Positions 1 through 9,113 of a stretch of 64,000 nucleotides of DNA are shown here, in pieces. The stretch is from an uncultured Alteromonadaceae bacterium (lineage in GTDB: Bacteria; Pseudomonadota; Gammaproteobacteria; Enterobacterales; Alteromonadaceae). Made by a program: the position numbers and the translations under genes. The stretch's first letter is position 1. Every line of letters begins with the position of its first letter. The notes beneath the pieces are model-generated. The model worked only from the letters and a program-made list of their open reading frames with translations, ran no database searches and had not been told where the DNA came from. The stretch is from assembly GCA_947503265.1 (NCBI GenBank), contig CANNDC010000001.1:310001-374000 (forward strand). Direction: 5' to 3'.

Positions 1-1292
1 ATACACCGCAACAGTGCGCCACTATCTGGTTCAACAAACACAAATCCCGTTGAATTGTCTAAATCATCATCTAAATCCACTACGGTATCAGCTAAGCCGC
101 CAACAAAACGCACTATCGGCAAGGTTCCATAGGCTAAGCTGTACATTTGGTTTAACCCGCACGGCTCAAACAGCGAAGGCATTAGGAAGAAATCACTGCC
201 TGCTTCGAGTAAATGAGAAAGAGGTACACTAAAGGCCTCACAAAAGACAAATTTGTCAGGATACTTCGCTGAGATTTTTCTTAGCACTTCACTAATTGCC
301 GGATCGCCAGTACCGACAATAAGCAGTTGCATATTGTGCTTCATCAAATCTTCTAGCATCGGCAAGATGTAATCGAAGCCCTTTTGATCTGTGAGTCTGC
401 AAACCATTCCTATGAGTGGAACCTTACCGTTCACTTTGAGCCCGACTTCTTTTTGTAACGCCTTTTTACAAGTCAATTTTCCGGATCTATCATTTACATC
501 AAAATTCTCTGGAAGATGTGGGTCTGTAGCAGGATCCCAACTAGTGTAATCGCAACCATTCAGGATGCCAGATACATCGTGCTTTCTTGCTTGAAATTCA
601 TTGTACAAATGATGTGAACCGAGAGGACTCAATAGTTCATTAGCGTAATTCGGGCTTACCGTATTAATTTTATTGGCATAGCGAATTCCAATTCGTAAAT
701 AGTTTAACGCATCGCCATCTAGTTGATGGTGTAACTCAAAATGCGGATGCAAGTATGGTATCCCATCTAATCTATTTGTTCCTTGGTAGGCACCATTATG
801 AATGGTTAGAATACTTTTACTATTGGCAAAAAAACCGCTGTTATCTGCACGCATGAAATACGGTGTGAGTGATGTATGCCAATCGTTGCAATGAACGATG
901 TCGGGCTGAAATTCTAACTGTTTCGCTGTGTGAAGGGCTGCGTCTGCAAAAAAGGCAAATCGCTCAGCATTATCAAAAAACGCGTGGTATCCGTCGCTAT
1001 AAATGCCTTCGCGATCAAAAAATTTGGTGTGATCAATGCCGTAAACCGGAACATCACCAATAGACATTTCACGAACAACAAACGGGTATGCGTGGTGATA
1101 GGCGTGCAAGGCTTGTTCAGGCAGAACCACTTTCGCATCAAACTTTTCAGCCAAAACTCGATAAAATGGCATGACAACAATCACTTCATGTCCCATTTTT
1201 TTAAGTGCGATTGGTAGTGCTTTAGCGACGTCTGCTAACCCACCAGTTTTGACCAAATCTTCTACTTCGGAAACAACAAACAAAATCTTCAT
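1..1292 (-). CDS. glgA: Glycogen synthase GlgA (partial; 3' end outside window)
   Basis: ADP-glucose:alpha-1,4-glucan glucosyltransferase of glycogen synthesis, cytoplasmic. The reverse strand reads an ATG at 1292 followed by about 430 codons with no stop before the window edge, so the C-terminus is missing. The N-terminus starts MKILFVVSEVEDL and has the family's ADP-glucose-binding K-T-G-G-L at about residues 15-19. The GT5 motif H-C-N-D-W-H-T-S and, near the edge, S-T-G-F-V-F are also visible. About 430 of the usual 470-500 residues are present. No other glycogen gene is inside the window; the rest of any glg operon would lie to the left. Confidence 0.93.
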   Translation of the reverse strand, partial: MKILFVVSEVEDLVKTGGLADVAKALPIALKKMGHEVIVVMPFYRVLAEKFDAKVVLPEQALHAYHHAYPFVVREMSIGDVPVYGIDHTKFFDREGIYSDGYHAFFDNAERFAFFADAALHTAKQLEFQPDIVHCNDWHTSLTPYFMRADNSGFFANSKSILTIHNGAYQGTNRLDGIPYLHPHFELHHQLDGDALNYLRIGIRYANKINTVSPNYANELLSPLGSHHLYNEFQARKHDVSGILNGCDYTSWDPATDPHLPENFDVNDRSGKLTCKKALQKEVGLKVNGKVPLIGMVCRLTDQKGFDYILPMLEDLMKHNMQLLIVGTGDPAISEVLRKISAKYPDKFVFCEAFSVPLSHLLEAGSDFFLMPSLFEPCGLNQMYSLAYGTLPIVRFVGGLADTVVDLDDDLDNSTGFVFVEPDSGALLRC

Positions 1293-1423
1293 TTCACAGC
1301 CCTTTATTGAATTTATTGAGGCCCAGCACCTGTTACTGCTTGTTACGGCAACCCCGTTCTATGTATCAACCAACTAGACTACATGAGGCATTGGCTAACA
1401 ATCAACCCATCAAGCCTCAGTTT

Positions 1424-2467
1424 TTAGTTCTGATATAGATTAAATTTTGAGGTCTGAGCAGTGGTTGTCACTTTACCTAAACTTTTATTGATTAGTTCTG
1501 GATAGGGCAAGAATCGATTTGCTACTAAAACAAGTTTAGCGTTTTTATTCAGACGAGTTTTTAACTCCATAATAAAACGCTCTGTGACACTGTAATCCGT
1601 TTGTATGCCAGTGTGGAAAGGGGGGTTAGTTAGCACAAAATCGAATCTTCCATTAACATTAGACAAGCCATCAGAAGCCACAATTTTCGCTTCTATACTG
1701 TTTCGTTCTAGTGTCAACGTTGCGCAATGAAGCGCTAGGGCGCTGACATCGACTAAAGTCAGCCTTACTTTTGGATACCGTTTTGCAACGGCGCAACCAA
1801 TTACGCCCGCACCACAGGCGAAGTCTAATACATCACCAGAAAGTGTTTTCGGTAAATTATCGAGCAACAACTTTGTACCTGCGTCTAATTCATTAGCACT
1901 AAATACGCCGGGAAGAGACGCCACTGTAATCGACTCGCCTTCATGCTCAAATTGATACCACTTAAGCCAATCGTTCAAATCAAAATTGCATGTTTTGTCA
2001 TGTTCTTTTGAGATAGTTGCGCAGTACAAGGCACAATGACGCGCAGAATCGATTTTGTTTACTTGCTGAGAAACATCCTCAAACAACTTGTTAGCACTTT
2101 TAATCCCAGATTTATTTTCTCCCACCAAAAATATTTGCCCATTGTGTTTAACGCAATCTGCCATATTGTTGATCAACATTTTGGCTTGCTCTTTGGCTTT
2201 GGGCATATAAATTATGGCACCATCAAATTCGTTTTGTTGCGCAGAGCTTGAGTCGTAACTAGGAACGTAGCTAGGAGCAAAAGTGTGGAAATCTGGAGCA
2301 GAAGTTCGGCACTGTTCAAAGACAGTGTAATATTGATGAAATCCAAAATATTCGCCATTCCCAAGCGATTGGAAAATATCAGCTTCTGGTGGGTTAACGA
2401 TAAGCCAGCGGCCTTGAGCGAAGTAATCTTGATTGCGCAGCAATACTTGGTTAACTGCAAATTGCAT
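1424..2467 (-). CDS. rsmC: 16S rRNA m2G1207 methyltransferase RsmC
   Basis: SAM-dependent methylation of guanine 1207 in 16S rRNA of the 30S subunit. At 347 residues it matches the family length of about 340-350. The N-terminal half is the degenerate methyltransferase-like domain typical of RsmC. The C-terminal half carries the SAM-binding motif D-F-A-C-G-A-G-V-I-G and the catalytic N-P-P-F-H motif inside TNPPFHTGIQTD. The start codon overlaps the trmB stop by one base (TGATG), so the two methyltransferase genes are probably translationally coupled. Confidence 0.93.
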   Translation of the reverse strand: MQFAVNQVLLRNQDYFAQGRWLIVNPPEADIFQSLGNGEYFGFHQYYTVFEQCRTSAPDFHTFAPSYVPSYDSSSAQQNEFDGAIIYMPKAKEQAKMLINNMADCVKHNGQIFLVGENKSGIKSANKLFEDVSQQVNKIDSARHCALYCATISKEHDKTCNFDLNDWLKWYQFEHEGESITVASLPGVFSANELDAGTKLLLDNLPKTLSGDVLDFACGAGVIGCAVAKRYPKVRLTLVDVSALALHCATLTLERNSIEAKIVASDGLSNVNGRFDFVLTNPPFHTGIQTDYSVTERFIMELKTRLNKNAKLVLVANRFLPYPELINKSLGKVTTTAQTSKFNLYQN

Positions 2468-3186
2468 CAGGATTTTCTCTCAAACATCAAATCCCACACT
2501 CCATGGCCCAGACGATGCCCACGCTGCTCGAACTTAGTCAGAGGGCGGTTATCGGGCCTAGGTACATAATTGCTTGATTCAGATAAATTGCTGAACCCTT
2601 CAGCCGATGACATAACCTCAAGCATGTGTTCTGCATAGTTTTCCCAGTCTGTTGCCATGTGAAATAGGCCACCCACTTTGAGTTTTTCCCTCAGTCTTTG
2701 CACGAACTCTGGTTGCACAATTCGACGTTTGTGATGACGTTTTTTGTGCCACGGATCCGGGAAGAAAAGCTGCACTCTATCCAAACTTTTGTCTGCAATA
2801 CAGTCTGCTAATACTTCCACCGCGTCATGCTCGAAAATTCGCAAGTTATTTACCCCTTTTTCTTCGGCTTCTGCCAAACAGGTACCTACTCCGGGGCGGT
2901 GAACTTCAATACCGATAAAATCTTTGTCTGCCTCATTTACAGCCATTTCTACGAGTGACTTGCCCATACCAAATCCGATTTCCAAAACAATGGGAGCTTG
3001 TCTTTCAAAACAGGCTGTGAAGTCGACTAACCCATTTTTATGTTCCAGTCCCATCTTAGGCCAGAGTGCTTCTATCGCTTTGGCTTGGCCATTGGTTAAC
3101 CTACCTTCTCGCTTCACAAAGCTACGGATTTTTTGCACATAAACGCCAGCGGCTTCGGCTTCTTGCTGGGATTTAAATTGACTCAT
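2467..3186 (-). CDS. trmB: tRNA (guanine-N7)-methyltransferase TrmB
   Basis: Makes m7G46 in tRNA using SAM. The protein has 239 residues, the usual size. It shows the SAM-binding motif E-I-G-F-G-M-G and the family signature [14 protein letters not shown] that binds the tRNA and forms the active site. First gene of a two-gene unit with rsmC (TGATG overlap). The 224-bp gap upstream contains five 15-bp direct repeats, annotated separately, that would fall in the leader or promoter region. Confidence 0.95.
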   Translation of the reverse strand: MSQFKSQQEAEAAGVYVQKIRSFVKREGRLTNGQAKAIEALWPKMGLEHKNGLVDFTACFERQAPIVLEIGFGMGKSLVEMAVNEADKDFIGIEVHRPGVGTCLAEAEEKGVNNLRIFEHDAVEVLADCIADKSLDRVQLFFPDPWHKKRHHKRRIVQPEFVQRLREKLKVGGLFHMATDWENYAEHMLEVMSSAEGFSNLSESSNYVPRPDNRPLTKFEQRGHRLGHGVWDLMFERKS

Positions 3187-3220
3187 TGTTAGGATCTCAC
3201 AAATTTCATATTTCGTTAAT

Positions 3221-3295
3221 CTAGCCCGCTTTGAACTAGCCCGCTAAAAACTAGCTCATTTCATACTAGCGTGCTTTAAACTAGCCCGCTAAATT
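3221..3295. repeat. Five tandem 15-bp repeats upstream of trmB
   Basis: Units begin at 3221, 3236, 3251, 3266 and 3281, exactly 15 bp apart. Copies 1, 2 and 5 start CTAGCCCGCT followed by an A/T-rich pentamer. Copies 3 and 4 diverge (CTAGCTCATT, CTAGCGTGCT). The array lies 35 bp before the trmB start, in the gap between the hydrolase and trmB. Confidence 0.85.
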
Positions 3296-3410
3296 GGACA
3301 AATAACACGCTGGCACAGAAAGCGGCGAGCATTATGCCAGTCTGCTTGATTGCTGTACAAGCTATAAAGACAATTAATAGCAGGCGTTAGTGTGTTAATG
3401 CTCTAAAGGG

Positions 3411-4139
3411 TTAGCTTAGTTTTGATGTGAGTAAGTCAGCAATTTCAGTAGGCTTGGTAATAGGTAGCATGTGGGCACTATTTTTAATAAGCGTATAGCT
3501 GCCAACTTTAGTCTGTTTAGACACGGCAAGCACTTCCGTAGCGGGTGCAATTTGATCATACTCACCCACGACAAAGTGGATTGGAAAAGTAAATTCACTT
3601 AGCGCGTCACGCATATCGTTTCTGGGGGTGGTCGATTGGATATGTGCTTTAAGCACGGCATGACCAAGATCGGATTCCATGTCACCTAGTACTTCTAGTA
3701 TTTCTGATGTATTTAATTCATCTGCCGTTAAAAACTTCGCCATTCTTGCTTTGAGCTGAGATTTCTCGAAAGATTTTGATTTGTTTCGCTCTAAGCTTTT
3801 TGTCAATACTTGCCGATTCTTGATTTCTTGGCTGGTTAACCCCCTTGGGTTGTAACCTATTAATGTGAGGGAAGCTATCCTATCTTGGTGTTGCAAAGCA
3901 CTTAAAGTGGCAATGTATCCGCCCATAGAAAATCCTATCAAATGGACTTTTTCTGCAAAGGTATTAATTCTGTCGCTACTCAATGCCAGCATCTGCTCTA
4001 AGGATTCCGCCCATTGTAAAGGTACGTAGCTGCGTTGATTCATATTCATGGATCGCCAACTTGGCATCCAAATTCTTTCGTCGCAATGCGTTCCCGGAAA
4101 ATAAATTGTTGGCGAGGAAATTTGTACGTTTACTGGCAT
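3411..4139 (-). CDS. Alpha/beta hydrolase of unknown substrate
   Basis: A 242-residue single-domain alpha/beta hydrolase, probably cytoplasmic as no signal peptide is visible. The nucleophile elbow G-F-S-M-G-G places Ser at about residue 71. A candidate acid is Asp at about 195 in G-E-Y-D-Q-I-A-P, and His at about 223 lies in N-S-A-H-M-L-P, so the triad looks intact. The compact size and the helical lid region at about 105-150 resemble BioH/MenH-like esterases, but the substrate cannot be assigned. It diverges from mutY with an 80-bp gap. Confidence 0.8.
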   Translation of the reverse strand: MPVNVQISSPTIYFPGTHCDERIWMPSWRSMNMNQRSYVPLQWAESLEQMLALSSDRINTFAEKVHLIGFSMGGYIATLSALQHQDRIASLTLIGYNPRGLTSQEIKNRQVLTKSLERNKSKSFEKSQLKARMAKFLTADELNTSEILEVLGDMESDLGHAVLKAHIQSTTPRNDMRDALSEFTFPIHFVVGEYDQIAPATEVLAVSKQTKVGSYTLIKNSAHMLPITKPTEIADLLTSKLS

Positions 4140-4219
4140 TCAACTGGTCTTTTTAAACGGAATTCCAGTATGATCACATCATTCATGCTGAATTTACACT
4201 TCTGATTACAATAAGTTAA

Positions 4220-5290
4220 ATGTTTGATTCCAAATCCAATGTTAAAAACACCAGTTTTAGTGAAAAGCTGCTTAGCTGGTTTGAACAACACGGCCGAAAA
4301 GACCTCCCTTGGCAACAACACAAAACGCCTTATCGTGTTTGGGTGTCTGAGATCATGCTTCAGCAAACCCAGGTAAAAACAGTCATTCCTTTTTATCTGC
4401 GTTTCACAGAAAAATTTCCAACAGTAATTGAATTGGCGAATGCTCCCATTGATGAGGTCTTGCATCTGTGGACAGGGTTAGGGTATTACGCAAGAGCGCG
4501 GAATTTGCACAAAGCGGCACAACAAGTCGCCAATCAATTTGAAGGCGAGTTTCCGAAAAACCTAGCACAAATGGTGGCTTTACCAGGAATTGGCAGGTCA
4601 ACTGCAGGGGCGATTCTATCCATTGCTGAAAAACAACCAATCAGCATACTGGATGGCAATGTAAAGCGTGTACTAACTCGATATTTAGCAATAGATGGTT
4701 GGCCTGGCACCAAAGCGGTAGAGCAAAGATTATGGGAATATGCAGATAGCTTTACACCTACAAAAGATACCGACAAATACACCCAAGCGATTATGGATTT
4801 GGGTGCAACTCTGTGTACTCGCTCCAAGCCAAAGTGTGATCTGTGTCCGGTGCAGGCAAGCTGTCTAGCATATGCGCAAGGCAGCCAATCTGTCTATCCA
4901 AACAAAAAACCGAAAAAAGCGATTCCAACCAAGTCTACCATCATGCTTCTGCCCAAATGGAATGACCAACTGTTGGTATACAAGCGCCCTGCTTCTGGAA
5001 TTTGGGGAGGTTTATACGGATTTTTTGAAATCAGTGAACTGTCAGAACTAGCGGACAAACTGACACAACTGCAACTAGACAATCCTCAAATCGAAGAAAT
5101 GCCCGCGTTTAGGCATACTTTTAGCCATTTCCACTTGGACATTCAACCGCTCTTGCTCAATCTACAATCGCCACCCAAAACGAATGTGCAAGAGTCCGGA
5201 TTACTTTGGTACGACCTAAAATCACCGCCAAATGTGGGATTAGCGGCGCCAACTAAGAAGATTTTTAGTACACTTTGCAAAGATTTATAA
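4220..5290 (+). CDS. mutY: A/G-specific adenine DNA glycosylase MutY
   Basis: Base-excision repair glycosylase that removes adenine mispaired with 8-oxoguanine. The 356 residues match the family. The catalytic Glu is at about residue 44 in [10 protein letters not shown]. The helix-hairpin-helix [10 protein letters not shown] is at about 121-130 and the active-site Asp at about 145 in I-L-D-G-N-V-K-R. The [4Fe-4S] ligands follow C-x6-C-x2-C-x5-C around residues 198-215. The C-terminal part is the NUDIX-like domain that recognises 8-oxoG. yggX follows 24 bp downstream, the order seen in many gammaproteobacteria. Confidence 0.97.
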   Translation: MFDSKSNVKNTSFSEKLLSWFEQHGRKDLPWQQHKTPYRVWVSEIMLQQTQVKTVIPFYLRFTEKFPTVIELANAPIDEVLHLWTGLGYYARARNLHKAAQQVANQFEGEFPKNLAQMVALPGIGRSTAGAILSIAEKQPISILDGNVKRVLTRYLAIDGWPGTKAVEQRLWEYADSFTPTKDTDKYTQAIMDLGATLCTRSKPKCDLCPVQASCLAYAQGSQSVYPNKKPKKAIPTKSTIMLLPKWNDQLLVYKRPASGIWGGLYGFFEISELSELADKLTQLQLDNPQIEEMPAFRHTFSHFHLDIQPLLLNLQSPPKTNVQESGLLWYDLKSPPNVGLAAPTKKIFSTLCKDL

Positions 5291-5314
5291 AATATTACTA
5301 TTTAGGAATGAATA

Positions 5315-5587
5315 ATGAGTAGAACGGTGTTCTGTCAAAAACTGCAGAAAGACGCAGATGGCTTGGATTTCCAACTTTATCCAGGTGAGCTTGGCAAAAG
5401 AATTTTCGATAACATCAGCAAAGAAGCGTGGGCAGAATGGCAGAAGAAACAAACCATGCTAATTAATGAAAACAAGCTAAACATGATGGAGCCAGAAGCT
5501 AGAAAGTTTTTGGAAGAACAAATGCAAGGTTATCTGTTCGAAGGAAAAGAGCCGGACATCGAAGGTTACGTACCGCCTGAAAAGTAA
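5315..5587 (+). CDS. yggX: Fe(2+)-trafficking protein YggX
   Basis: Small cytoplasmic protein linked to iron trafficking and protection of iron-sulfur clusters from oxidants. The 90 residues match the family. It begins [10 protein letters not shown] with the conserved Cys at position 7, and continues with the characteristic P-G-E-L-G-K-R-I and [14 protein letters not shown] segments. An AGGAATGA ribosome binding site lies just before the ATG. It probably shares a transcript with mutY, whose product carries an iron-sulfur cluster. Confidence 0.95.
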   Translation: MSRTVFCQKLQKDADGLDFQLYPGELGKRIFDNISKEAWAEWQKKQTMLINENKLNMMEPEARKFLEEQMQGYLFEGKEPDIEGYVPPEK

Positions 5588-5645
5588 AATTTGCCGACTT
5601 TTCGCGCAAACTCAATCGAAAGTGCAAAAATAACCGAAAAATGGG

Positions 5646-5674
5646 TTGACTTGAAAGGCCAGAATCCGTTTAAT
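5646..5674 (+). promoter_or_regulatory. Sigma-70 promoter for tRNA-Phe
   Basis: A -35 box TTGACT (5646-5651) and a -10 box TTTAAT (5669-5674) are separated by 17 bp. A GC-rich stretch (GCGC/CACCCACGG) follows the -10, as is common at growth-rate-controlled stable-RNA promoters. Transcription would start about 60 nt before the mature tRNA. Confidence 0.6.
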
Positions 5675-5745
5675 ACGCACCCACGGCGCAACCAAGTCAT
5701 ATCCATGTCAAGGAAACGCGTCGTCGACACAGACTTTATGTCAGT

Positions 5746-5821
5746 GCCTCGATAGCTCAGTTGGTAGAGCAGCGGATTGAAAATCCGCGTGTCCCTGGTT
5801 CGATCCCGGGTCGAGGCACCA
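5746..5821 (+). tRNA. tRNA-Phe (GAA)
   Basis: A 76-nt cloverleaf with CCA encoded. The acceptor stem GCCTCGA pairs with TCGAGGC. The D arm contains AGCTCAGTTGGTAGAGC. The anticodon stem GCGGA/TCCGC encloses loop TTGAAAA with anticodon GAA. The T arm is CCTGGTTCGATCCCGGG. The discriminator is A followed by CCA. A rho-independent hairpin follows directly. Confidence 0.97.
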
Positions 5822-5832
5822 TTTATTCCCAG

Positions 5833-5860
5833 AGCCCTGCATGAAAATGCGGGGCTTTTT
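5833..5860 (+). terminator. Rho-independent terminator after tRNA-Phe
   Basis: Stem AGCCCTGCAT / ATGCGGGGCT (one G-U pair) with a 4-nt loop, followed by a T tract. Confidence 0.85.
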
Positions 5861-5910
5861 ATTGCGGTTTAGGGACACGCTCCGCGATTCCTGCCGGTAA
5901 CCCTGAGTCT

Positions 5911-5970
5911 CGATCCCGGGTCGAGGCACCATTTATTCCCAGAGCCCTGCATGAAAATGCGGGGCTTTTT
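5911..5970 (+). repeat. Duplicated tRNA-Phe 3' end plus terminator
   Basis: Sixty bases, from the T-arm sequence CGATCCCGGG through the acceptor/CCA and the complete terminator hairpin, are identical to 5801-5860 and displaced by 110 bp. The 50 bp between the copies keeps only scattered similarity to the rest of a tRNA. This is either a decayed second tRNA-Phe gene or an attachment-site-like remnant. Confidence 0.9.
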
Positions 5971-5979
5971 TATTTAGGT

Positions 5980-7725
5980 TCAATTAGCAGCACTGAGCTG
6001 AGTATCGTCTGCCGATATTAATGATCCACTGATATCGATTTCGGCGTGCTTCCAAGCGGCTTCAAAACGGCTTTCCACCTTTTTAGCTTCTTCTGTTTTG
6101 CCTTGTAAAACTAATGCTTCTGCAAGTCCGCGGAGCGCCCAGCCATTTTCGACCATGATGTCAAGATCTCGTTGATAGGTCGCTTCTGCCGCTGCATATT
6201 CACCGGCTGCTATTTGTACCGCACCCAGAGCATGTCTCACAGGAAAGTACCACTCTGGCGGTTCTGTGTATGGCAGCGAATCTTCCATTACTACAGCAGT
6301 CTCAAATAAGGATATGGCTGTTTGCAGATCCCCTGCATTTGCTGCAATCGAGCCGGTTAACACTGTCTCAGCAATTTCCAAAAGAATTGGCGCCCCTTCG
6401 CGATTAAAAAACCGAAGTGTTTTCGTCTCAGGTAAGCTCCGCAGCTCGACTAATTTGGCGAGTTCTTGTTTGGCCGTAGCTTGGTCATTTAGCCCGACAA
6501 ATGCTTGTCCTCTTGCATAATGCCAAATTCCACGTGCGTAAATTAGGTCGTCTGCGGGTTCTGGTGTGTCGAGGATCCCTTGCCAATCTGCAAACCTGAC
6601 TTTTGCATACAGTGGCTGCGAATAAAAATGTTGTGCTACGGCCATGCCAGGAGCACGCAGTAGCTCGTCTGTTAAAGCGGCGGCAGTTCCGTCCGCTAGT
6701 TCATAGGCTTTACTTTTCCAACCACTAATGGCCGCGGTTACCCAACCGAAGTGCCAATTGTGCGGAATATAACCGGCTAGATAGATCGGACTATTCGACC
6801 GACAGTTTTGAATAAATTCATTGTCTGCCGCAGTCGCTAACATATTGTTCAAAGTTGCGTCGTGGTAACGTCCTACTCTCATATAGATATGCGCTGGCAT
6901 ATGAACCAGATGTCCAGCCGCAGGAGCAAGATCTGCTAACGTATCTGCATAGGGCTCTGCACGTCCAGGGGTTGCCGATTGCTCTACTGCATGAATATAT
7001 AAGTGAATCGCACCTATGTGTTTATTATCAAGAGCTAAAGCGGTTTCTATGGTGTCTGTAATTTCTTTGGTCCAAGGTCTAGTGATGCCTTCTGCATCCC
7101 AAAAATCCCATGGATGAACGTCCATCATTGACTCAGCAGCCAACGCAGCAATATGGGCGTCTTTTGGATAGGCTTTCATGACTGTACGCATACCATCTGC
7201 ATAAGCTTCGTTTAGTGATGTTCTATCGTCTGGCTCTGTTTCTAAATACCTTTTTTGTAGTGCATTGATAAGCATTTTTTCTTTATCGCTTACATTTTCA
7301 CTGAGTTCTTGCGCAGTTTTAGCTAAACCAAAAGCACGGGGAGCATTTCCCGCTGCCATATCTGCATTCACATTTGGCCCTAAAACCAGCGCACTGCCCC
7401 AAAAACACATTGCACACTCTGGGTCATAAACCGTTGCTTCGTTAAACGCAAAATCAGCAGCGGCGTGGTTAAACGCATATGACAATGCAAGTCCTTGGTT
7501 GAAATACTGTTGTGCCATCTCAGATTTGGTTGTAATAGGAAAGTTCACACCACCTAAACCGCTGAACAAGGGTTGCCGCCAATTACTTTCGGCAAGCGCT
7601 AAATCTGTTTTCTTTTCCGCTTCGGCATTAGCGTTTTTGCCATTAGTATTCCCGTCACAACCAAATAACAAGATCAGTGAAAAAAATGCCAGTACAACTA
7701 TTTTTATCTTGACTACGAACGACAT
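5980..7725 (-). CDS. TPR-repeat lipoprotein of unknown function
   Basis: About 581 residues. With the ATG at 7725 the protein starts MSFVVKIKIVVLAFF and has a lipobox ending L-L-F-G-C, so it is probably an exported lipoprotein. AAAGGA lies 4 nt before this ATG. An in-frame ATG at 7770 would add 15 residues ahead of the signal sequence and is less likely. The mature part is helical with degenerate tetratricopeptide repeats, for example A-M-C-F-W-G-S-A-L-V-L-G-P-N-V-N, and several H-x-x-H-x-x-A-H-I-Y-M-R-type segments. This pattern is seen in large secreted TPR proteins of marine bacteria. Monocistronic; no substrate or partner is evident. Confidence 0.75.
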   Translation of the reverse strand: MSFVVKIKIVVLAFFSLILLFGCDGNTNGKNANAEAEKKTDLALAESNWRQPLFSGLGGVNFPITTKSEMAQQYFNQGLALSYAFNHAAADFAFNEATVYDPECAMCFWGSALVLGPNVNADMAAGNAPRAFGLAKTAQELSENVSDKEKMLINALQKRYLETEPDDRTSLNEAYADGMRTVMKAYPKDAHIAALAAESMMDVHPWDFWDAEGITRPWTKEITDTIETALALDNKHIGAIHLYIHAVEQSATPGRAEPYADTLADLAPAAGHLVHMPAHIYMRVGRYHDATLNNMLATAADNEFIQNCRSNSPIYLAGYIPHNWHFGWVTAAISGWKSKAYELADGTAAALTDELLRAPGMAVAQHFYSQPLYAKVRFADWQGILDTPEPADDLIYARGIWHYARGQAFVGLNDQATAKQELAKLVELRSLPETKTLRFFNREGAPILLEIAETVLTGSIAANAGDLQTAISLFETAVVMEDSLPYTEPPEWYFPVRHALGAVQIAAGEYAAAEATYQRDLDIMVENGWALRGLAEALVLQGKTEEAKKVESRFEAAWKHAEIDISGSLISADDTQLSAAN

Positions 7726-8049
7726 GAGTCCTTTATTTATGGCACCACTATTAACATTTAATATGTGCATAATTGTTCGTCCTTTTTATTTTGAATTGAT
7801 TATTTTTTGTACACTAGATTCCTAATATAACGCTTCGTGACAGGGTATTGCTAACTATATTTATTTGTTTGCGGCTTTTTCATTGTTCGCTCTATCGTTA
7901 CCTACAAAACATATAGAACAATAAAGGCTCATATCTTGTATCGCAGCGGCTATTTCTGTTATGGGGATTTTACGGGGAACTTATTCTCTAAATTGTTTCT
8001 TACACTTTCGGCTCTTGCATGCCTAAATCGTTTGCTTTGAATTATAAAA

Positions 8050-9060
8050 TTACGAATCAAACAACCAGTGACTGGGTTTGATTCCGTGAAATTCTGAGGG
8101 CATTTGGGCGATTGAATCACCTAACAAGCAACCCATATTTATGGTTGATAAATCTGAACCGCTAAATGCCAAGGAACTGATATTTTGTAGTTGTGAGCTC
8201 TTTACATAATCAAGATGTGGTCGCCCCATATTATTCTCTAGATAAGCCTGTTCTACCCATTTTAAATGCTCAAGGTCTACGTCTTGTAACATCAGCTCGG
8301 TTTCCCCTGTGATTGGATTGACCCGAACGACGCTGTTACTCACAATACTGCTGATCCACAAACATCCTTGCGTATCCATGGTTAAACCGTCTGGATAGAT
8401 CCCCAAACCAAAGGTTGCTACAAGCGTTCTATTATGTAGATTATTGTCTGCATCTATGTCGAACTTGAGTGTTTCACGGCTGAAAGTGGCGTTTACGTAT
8501 AGTGTTTTACCATCAGGCGAAACAAAGACCTCATTAGTATAGCCAATATTATCAGCAACTATCCTTGGTCCCTTATCGTCAACTAATACGATAAAACCGT
8601 CTTGAATGTCGGATCTATAGGCTTTTGCACGCGGGATCTGGCGAGTGCTTACTGTCAGCCAGTAACGACCTTGGTGGTCTAGATAAATAAAGTTACATGG
8701 GGGGAGGGGATTTCCATCAACCTCCATTAACCAAGGTGTAATTTGAGTTTCAGCATAATTGTCACGATCAATCTGATAAATGCCACCATCCTGCTCTCCT
8801 AAGTGAGCGACTAAAAAGCTGCCATCTGGATTTAAACAAATACCATTGGGTTTCAAAATTCCCTTACCGTCTGTTGGGTGTTCCACTTCACCACCACCGA
8901 AAAAATGGCATTCTCCTTGGGGGGTAATTTGACTCACGCCACCTCGAAAATCAGATACATATAAGTTGCCAGCCTTGGTAGCAAGCACGCATTCAGGGCG
9001 AACCAGTTCTCGGCCGATAAACGTTAAAGCATGTAGGTCTAATTTAGTGGTAACACTCAT
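8050..9060 (-). CDS. SMP-30/gluconolactonase/LRE family hydrolase
   Basis: A 336-residue six-bladed propeller of the SMP-30 family, which usually hydrolyses sugar lactones and needs a divalent metal. Putative ligands are visible: Glu in R-P-E-C-V (about residue 23), Asn in L-K-P-N-G-I, Asn in Y-T-N-E-V-F-V-S-P-D-G-K and Asp in Y-P-D-G-L-T-M-D. Blades repeat the N-P-D-G-S / S-P-D-G-K / D-T-Q-G-C turn. No signal peptide. Last gene of a leftward cluster, 53 bp after a Gfo/Idh/MocA dehydrogenase, so it may open the lactone that enzyme makes. The substrate is inferred only from context. Confidence 0.8.
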   Translation of the reverse strand: MSVTTKLDLHALTFIGRELVRPECVLATKAGNLYVSDFRGGVSQITPQGECHFFGGGEVEHPTDGKGILKPNGICLNPDGSFLVAHLGEQDGGIYQIDRDNYAETQITPWLMEVDGNPLPPCNFIYLDHQGRYWLTVSTRQIPRAKAYRSDIQDGFIVLVDDKGPRIVADNIGYTNEVFVSPDGKTLYVNATFSRETLKFDIDADNNLHNRTLVATFGLGIYPDGLTMDTQGCLWISSIVSNSVVRVNPITGETELMLQDVDLEHLKWVEQAYLENNMGRPHLDYVKSSQLQNISSLAFSGSDLSTINMGCLLGDSIAQMPSEFHGIKPSHWLFDS

Positions 9061-9113
9061 TGAGGATTCTCGGATTTTAGTTTTCTCGGATAGCGGTTAA
9101 GGCCATTCAAATT

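Noticed and set aside
3221..3295. Possible CRISPR array
   Set aside because: Units are 15 bp, directly adjacent and diverged, with no unique spacers and no cas genes.
5741..5932. 63-residue reading frame on the minus strand across tRNA-Phe
   Set aside because: It is the reverse complement of the tRNA and its duplicate, a well-known source of false proteins.
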